From Sphingomonadales bacterium (GTDB lineage Bacteria; Pseudomonadota; Alphaproteobacteria; Sphingomonadales; Sphingomonadaceae): a stretch of DNA of 43,991 bases. Every line of letters begins with the position of its first letter. Positions within the stretch are counted from its first letter, which is position 1. A program made the position numbers and the translations under genes. Shown in pieces: positions 39,809-43,991 of the stretch. The DNA lies in assembly GCA_018971065.1 (NCBI GenBank), contig JAGWVC010000024.1:1-43991 (forward strand), given 5' to 3'. Below the pieces are notes generated by a model. That model did no database searches and was not told the origin of the DNA. It saw only the letters and a program-made list of their open reading frames with translations.

Positions 39809-40714
39809 TCAGTTGATGGTTTCGCCGGCTTTGCGCCGGGCAGTGGACTGCCAGGTGCGCCAGTCGAACGGCCGGCTGGCAGAATCCTGAAGCCGCGCCT
39901 CGCGCCGGGCCAGCAATTTCCGGGCGCGGCGACGGCGCGCCTTGCGGGTGCGGAACGGGTTTTCGGCATCCGGCGGTGCCGCCACCATCTCGCGCAGCAG
40001 GTCCTCGCGGGTGTCGCCGCTGGCGATCGGGGTATAGGCCATGCGAACGGGGACCGGGATGGGCGGTTCCCGGCTTGGCGCGGGCGGGGTGATCGCGGCG
40101 GCCTGCGCGGCGGTGGCTGCCTCGTAGGCATCCTGTTCGACCGCCAGCGATTCGCGGCGCCGGCGCCCGTTTGCCACCATCATCGCGCCGCCGCCGACCA
40201 GCCCGATCGCGACCAGCGCGGCCAGGCCAAGCTGCCATTCGGTTTCAGGGGCGGCGGGAGCGGGGGTGGGCCCCGCCACCCGCGCGACGGGAGGGGTTTG
40301 CGCGGACGGCGACGCGGGAGCCGGGCCGGCGCCTGAAAGGGGGGCAGGCGACGGTGCGGCGGGGGGGGTGGCGATCGGGTTGGCGGGGATTGGCGCAGCG
40401 CGGGTTGCGGCGATCCGGGCGGGGTGCGCGGACGGGCGCGGTGTCTGCGCCGCCGCGGTGGTTCCTACGGTATCGGCGGGCGGCGGCGGTACGGCCTGGA
40501 CGACCGGCTGGGCCTGCATCACCGGGGCCGTGACCGGCGCCGGCGTGACTTGCGGCAGCACGATGGCGGGCGTTTCCGGCGGCGCCGACTGGATCGCCGG
40601 CGCGGCATCGGCGGGCGGGGCACTTTGCGCCAGCACCGGCGTTGTGGTTCCAAGCGCAAGCATGGCGGCAATCGCCAGGGTGGCGCGATGCGAGTTGAGG
40701 TGTTGTCTGGTCAT
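39809..40714 (-). CDS. Proline/alanine-rich exported protein with one membrane anchor
   Basis: 301 residues, not matched to a family I know. A Sec signal peptide (residues 1-29, ending PVLA-Q) is followed by about 120 residues of Pro/Ala/Thr-rich, disordered sequence. A single membrane helix follows (about residues 164-182, LGLAALVAIGLVGGGAMMVA), then RRRR and a basic cytoplasmic tail with FRTRKARRRRARKLLARRE. The topology would put the proline-rich part in the periplasm, where it could span toward the outer membrane or peptidoglycan. Start ATG 40714 has only a weak Shine-Dalgarno. Confidence 0.65.
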   Translation of the reverse strand: MTRQHLNSHRATLAIAAMLALGTTTPVLAQSAPPADAAPAIQSAPPETPAIVLPQVTPAPVTAPVMQAQPVVQAVPPPPADTVGTTAAAQTPRPSAHPARIAATRAAPIPANPIATPPAAPSPAPLSGAGPAPASPSAQTPPVARVAGPTPAPAAPETEWQLGLAALVAIGLVGGGAMMVANGRRRRESLAVEQDAYEAATAAQAAAITPPAPSREPPIPVPVRMAYTPIASGDTREDLLREMVAAPPDAENPFRTRKARRRRARKLLARREARLQDSASRPFDWRTWQSTARRKAGETIN

Positions 40715-40862
40715 GCCGGATAAATGGCGGCGATGGGTGGGCAGTTCCCCGCAAACGGGACGAGCCGCAGTGAATTGACCGATGAAGCGATGATTCGCGC
40801 TATACTAAACCGGGCAAGTATCGCTGCGGATATTCATTGCGAGGCAGTGATTAATCTGCGGT

Positions 40863-41543
40863 TCATTCATCCGGTTCTGCGGCACGTCCCTTGAAGCCTT
40901 GCGCGATGACGTACCATTCCGATGAATCCTTGCGGCTGGCAGGCGGCTTCGCGTGTTTCACGGTGGTGAAGTTCTGCTTCAGCAGCGCCAGCAGATCGGG
41001 ATCGGTGCCGCCGGCCAGCACCTTGGCGACGAACGCGCCGCCGGGCGCCAGATGGGCGATGGCGAAATCGGCGGCGGTTTCGACCAGGCCCATTGTCCGC
41101 AAGTGGTCGGTCTGCTTGTGGCCGACGGTGTTGGCGGCCATGTCGGACAGCACCAGATCGGGCGCGCCGCCCAGCGGCCCGACGATCGCGGCCACGGCCT
41201 CGTCCGCCATGAAGTCCATCTGCAGCAGCACCACGCCGGCGATCGGGTCGGTGGGCAGCAGGTCGATGCCGACCACGGCGGCCTGCGGGCGCTTCTGGCG
41301 CACCACCTGGCTCCACCCGCCGGGCGCGACGCCGAGATCGACGATGCGGCGGGCGGATTTCAGTAGCGCGAACTTGTCGTCCAGCTCCAGCAGCTTGTAG
41401 GCGGCGCGGCTGCGATAGCCGTCGGCCTTGGCCTTCTTGACATACGGGTCGTTCAACTGCCGCTGCAGCCAGCGTGCCGAGCTGGCGGTGCGGCTTTTCG
41501 CGGTGCGCAGGCGTTCGTTGGGTTTGCCCATGCCCCTGGTCAT
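40863..41543 (-). CDS. rlmE: 23S rRNA (uridine-2'-O-)-methyltransferase
   Basis: 226 residues. RlmE (FtsJ/RrmJ) methylates U2552 of 23S rRNA late in 50S assembly. SAM-binding motif DLGVAPGGWSQVV, and the K-D-K-E catalytic set: Lys in YKLLELD, Asp in VLSDMAANT, Lys in FVAKVLAGG and Glu in SSEWYVIA. An internal ATG six codons on (MGKPNERL) is an alternative start. It follows the Ppx/GppA gene by 22 bases on the same strand and is probably co-transcribed. Confidence 0.94.
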   Translation of the reverse strand: MTRGMGKPNERLRTAKSRTASSARWLQRQLNDPYVKKAKADGYRSRAAYKLLELDDKFALLKSARRIVDLGVAPGGWSQVVRQKRPQAAVVGIDLLPTDPIAGVVLLQMDFMADEAVAAIVGPLGGAPDLVLSDMAANTVGHKQTDHLRTMGLVETAADFAIAHLAPGGAFVAKVLAGGTDPDLLALLKQNFTTVKHAKPPASRKDSSEWYVIAQGFKGRAAEPDE

Positions 41544-41565
41544 GATGTCTGGCCGATCATGCGGG

Positions 41566-42915
41566 TTACCTCAGGTTCAGTTCGCGCAGCGTGGCGCGGG
41601 CGCGTTCGCCGACGTCATTGGCGCTGATCAGGCTGCGCAGGATGCCTTCGCGGATGCCGCGATCGGCCACGCCCAGCCGGTCGGTCGGCCACAAGTCGAG
41701 GATGGCTTCGAGGATCGCGCAGCCGGCGACGACGAGATCGGCACGCTCGCGCCCGATGCACGGCAGTTCGCGGCGCTGTTCGATGCCCATGTTCGACAGC
41801 CGCGCGCTGATCGCGCGCATCGAGGCGGCGGGGACGACGAGGCCATCGACCGCGCTGCGATCGTATTGCGGCAGGTCGAGGTGGACGCTGGCCAGCGTGG
41901 TGACGGTGCCGCTGGTGCCCAGCAGACGCAGCGGTGGGCCGTCGCCGGCGGCGGCGGTTTCGCGCAAGCCGTTCAGGCGTTCGGAAAAGGCGGCGAAGCT
42001 GTCGCTGACGCGGCGCCGCATGTCGCGGTAGCGGGCGCGGCGGTCGCCCTCGCTGTCGCCTTCCTCACCCACGGTTTCGCTGAGCGAGACCACGCCCCAC
42101 GGCACGCTGATCCAGTCGAGGATGCGCGGCACGGTGGGGGTGCTTTCGATCAGCACGAGTTCGGTGGAGCCGCCGCCGATGTCGAAGATCAGCGCCGGGC
42201 CGTGGCCGGGTTCCAGCAGGATGTGGCAGCCCAGCACCGCCAGTCGCGCTTCCTCGCGCGCGGAGATGACGTCGAGGACGATGCCGGTCTCGCGGCGGAC
42301 GCGATCGATGAAGGCGTTGCCGTTGGCGGCGCGGCGGCAGGCCTCGGTGGCGACCGAGCGGGCGAGGTGGACGTTGCGGCGCTTCAGCTTTTCGGCGCAG
42401 ATGCGCAGCGCCGAGACCGCGCGTTCCATCGCCTCGTCGGAAAGCAAGCCGGTCTGCGCCAGCCCTTCGCCCAGCCGGACGACGCGGCTGAACGCATCGA
42501 CCACGACGAAATTGTCGCCCGAAGGCCGCGCGATCAGCAGCCGGCAGTTGTTGGTGCCAAGGTCGATCGCGGCGTAGCTTTGCCGGTAGGTGGGCACCAC
42601 GCGCGCCACCGAGGGCGGCGTCGGCGGGGCGGCCTCGGGGCCGGTGAAGGCGAAGCGGCTTTCCTCGCTGGCGGCCAGCCAGGCCTCAGGAGTGCCGTCA
42701 TCACGGGAGACTCCGTCGCGCGGAGTCGGCGGTGCTGTGGTTTCAACGCGTTGCCGCGAGGAACCGCCGGGAGCGCGCGAAGCCCTGGCCTGGGAACGCT
42801 TGCGCCGGCCGGCCCGTCGGCCCACCCTGTTGCGCGGCGTTTCCTGCGGCGCATCATCGCCGCAATCCCCGGTGGCCGGGATGTCGATCGCGTCCGGCGG
42901 ATGGAAATCCGCCAT
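41566..42915 (-). CDS. Ppx/GppA-family exopolyphosphatase with long N-terminal extension
   Basis: 449 residues. The enzyme domain begins near residue 114: phosphate loop AAIDLGTNNCRLLI (Asp118), the catalytic Glu in VATEACRRAANG, and the second phosphate loop FDIGGGSTELVLI. Family members hydrolyse polyphosphate or the 5' phosphate of pppGpp; the two cannot be separated from sequence. Residues 1-110 are Pro/Arg/Thr-rich and look disordered, and carry a 7-bp perfect hairpin in the DNA (42709-42727). The domain alone would be about 335 residues, a usual short Ppx length. No clear Shine-Dalgarno at 42915, so a start nearer the domain is possible. Confidence 0.88.
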   Translation of the reverse strand: MADFHPPDAIDIPATGDCGDDAPQETPRNRVGRRAGRRKRSQARASRAPGGSSRQRVETTAPPTPRDGVSRDDGTPEAWLAASEESRFAFTGPEAAPPTPPSVARVVPTYRQSYAAIDLGTNNCRLLIARPSGDNFVVVDAFSRVVRLGEGLAQTGLLSDEAMERAVSALRICAEKLKRRNVHLARSVATEACRRAANGNAFIDRVRRETGIVLDVISAREEARLAVLGCHILLEPGHGPALIFDIGGGSTELVLIESTPTVPRILDWISVPWGVVSLSETVGEEGDSEGDRRARYRDMRRRVSDSFAAFSERLNGLRETAAAGDGPPLRLLGTSGTVTTLASVHLDLPQYDRSAVDGLVVPAASMRAISARLSNMGIEQRRELPCIGRERADLVVAGCAILEAILDLWPTDRLGVADRGIREGILRSLISANDVGERARATLRELNLR

Positions 42916-43063
42916 GGCAAAAACTCAATTCACAAAAGCCCGCCGCCTGGTTGCGGACGGGTACCTGCGCCCAACCTAGCGCGCGGGCGGCTTTCCCACA
43001 AGTGCAGCTTGCCCCGGCACGCGGCGGGCGGCACAACCGGCGCGGAAAACGAACTGCCGGGGA

Positions 43064-43660
43064 ATGATGCCGATGCTGCCTGCCGATCCGCCGCCGCGCC
43101 TGCGCGAACTGAACGAGGACGAACTGACGCCCGAGATGAAGGCGATGTTCGAGCGCTGGAAGACCGGCCCGTTCAAGGGGGCCGACACCAACCCGGTGCT
43201 GCGCACGTTCATTCACAACCCGGTGGTGGCCGACCTGTTCTCGCAGTTCAACATCCACATCCTGGTGACGAACACCGTGCCCGTCCGCCAGCGCCAGATC
43301 GCGATCATGCGTACCGCGTGGATCACCCAGGCGACCTACATGTGGTCGAGCCACCTCAACACCAGCCAGAGCTTCGGGCTGGAAACCGACCTGTTCGAAC
43401 CGATCAAGCACGGCGCCGACGATCCCTACTTTACCCCGTTCGAGAAAGTGGTGATCCGCGCCACCGAGGATCTGGTCGAGCGGCATGAGGTTTCGCAGGC
43501 CAACTGGGATGCGCTGATGGCCGAATGGCGGCCCGAACAGATGATGGACTTCCTGTTCACGGTGGGCGCCTATGTCACCGTGGCCGGGGTCATGCGCAGT
43601 TGCCGGGTGCAGCGGCAGGACGATCTGCGCGAATTGGCGGAACGCTTTGGCGCGCCTTGA
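43064..43660 (+). CDS. Carboxymuconolactone decarboxylase-like protein
   Basis: 198 residues, all-helical, with the CMD/AhpD-like core VRQRQIAIMRTAWITQATYMWSSHLN (shown in part) and a second helix pair LFTVGAYVTVAGVMRSC. The AhpD CxxC redox pair is absent, so peroxidase activity is unlikely. It is closer to the gamma-carboxymuconolactone-decarboxylase-like proteins common in sphingomonads, whose substrates are mostly unknown. Start at 43064 or the next in-frame ATGs (43067, 43073); GGGGA lies directly upstream. Confidence 0.82.
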   Translation: MMPMLPADPPPRLRELNEDELTPEMKAMFERWKTGPFKGADTNPVLRTFIHNPVVADLFSQFNIHILVTNTVPVRQRQIAIMRTAWITQATYMWSSHLNTSQSFGLETDLFEPIKHGADDPYFTPFEKVVIRATEDLVERHEVSQANWDALMAEWRPEQMMDFLFTVGAYVTVAGVMRSCRVQRQDDLRELAERFGAP

Positions 43661-43740
43661 AGTTGTGCGCCTGAACGCATAGTGCTGCCCGCCATGCCAC
43701 GGCCCGTCGGCCCGCGCGACCAGAGACTGCCCGCACCCAC

Positions 43741-43991
43741 GTGAAGCCGTTTTCCGATCTCGATCGCTATATCTTCCGGCAGGTGACGATGCCGATGCTG
43801 GCGGTGTTCCTGATCGCCGCGTCGCTGCTGATCCTCGACAAGATGCGCAAGCTGTTCGATTTCGTGGCAACCGAGGGCGGTCCGGTCTCGGTGGTGTTCC
43901 GGATGCTGGCCAACCTGCTGCCCGAATATGCCAGCCTGGCGATCCCGCTGGGGCTGATGATCGGCATCCTGCTGGCGTTCCGCAAGCTGGC
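43741..43991 (+). CDS. LptF/LptG-family permease, N-terminal part (cut by window end)
   Basis: The open frame from GTG 43741 reads VKPFSDLDRYIFRQVTMPML, then hydrophobic segments and a second helix PEYASLAIPLGLMIGILLAFR. The N-terminal LDRYIFRQ helix and the LP-EYASLAIPLG motif are typical of the YjgP/YjgQ (LptF/LptG) permeases that move lipopolysaccharide from the inner membrane with LptB. About 83 residues are present; the frame runs off the window edge. A clear Shine-Dalgarno is not seen. Confidence 0.85.
   Translation, partial: MKPFSDLDRYIFRQVTMPMLAVFLIAASLLILDKMRKLFDFVATEGGPVSVVFRMLANLLPEYASLAIPLGLMIGILLAFRKL

Overview
The window is GC-rich, gene-dense bacterial chromosome. Gene content points to an alphaproteobacterium of the sphingomonad group (Novosphingobium, Sphingomonas or Sphingopyxis like). 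The pointers are an HslV with a short propeptide, a CBP3-type ubiquinol-cytochrome c chaperone next to DUF177/YceD, a TorF-family putative porin, an Atm1-like ABC exporter, a polyvinyl-alcohol-dehydrogenase-like quinohemoprotein, and intergenic palindromes of the alphaproteobacterial AAACCGGTTCCCAC and CTCTAG types. This placement is inferred from protein and repeat character, not from a marker-gene tree. I see no rRNA or tRNA gene, CRISPR array, transposase or integrase.

Layout. 1-1.5 kb: dapB and endonuclease III (GTGA overlap). 1.5-3.5 kb: a beta-CASP metallo-beta-lactamase protein and a DUF4112 protein. 3.7-6.0 kb: a two-gene GMC dehydrogenase system with a Tat-targeted small subunit. 6.0-8.4 kb: a small accessory cassette on the minus strand with two DUF2589 proteins, a 63-residue zinc-ribbon protein and an endonuclease-like protein carrying a GHLIN motif. 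It is bounded and split by palindromic repeats and is the best candidate here for an undescribed system. 8.6-12.5 kb: an aldo/keto reductase, a MAPEG membrane protein, an acyl-CoA ligase and a crotonase. 12.5-17.5 kb: housekeeping envelope and proteostasis genes (DUF177, CBP3 chaperone, bamE, hslVU, DUF1737, TorF porin). 17.6-23.6 kb: Atm1-like exporter, quinohemoprotein dehydrogenase and a large catalase. 23.7-24.7 kb: selD.

24.7-37.4 kb is a complete glycogen locus. The minus-strand run glgP-glgB-glgC-glgA-pgm-glgX is mostly joined by 4-base overlaps, and a GH13 alpha-glucosidase lies divergently upstream. It covers synthesis (Pgm, GlgC, GlgA, GlgB) and breakdown (GlgP, GlgX, alpha-glucosidase). 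37.4-38.5 kb holds rplJ-rplL, detached here from both rplKA and rpoBC, followed by a 638-base leader and AT-rich region. 39.1-44.0 kb: an isoprenylcysteine-methyltransferase-like membrane protein, a proline-rich membrane protein, rlmE, a Ppx/GppA phosphatase with a long disordered N-terminus, a carboxymuconolactone-decarboxylase-like protein, and the start of an LptF/LptG-type permease cut by the window edge.

Two patterns stand out. One is the DUF2589 cassette. The other is that three palindromic intergenic elements (near 6.9, 8.6 and 17.6 kb) end in the same register, one base before the CTA that is the stop codon of the adjacent minus-strand gene.
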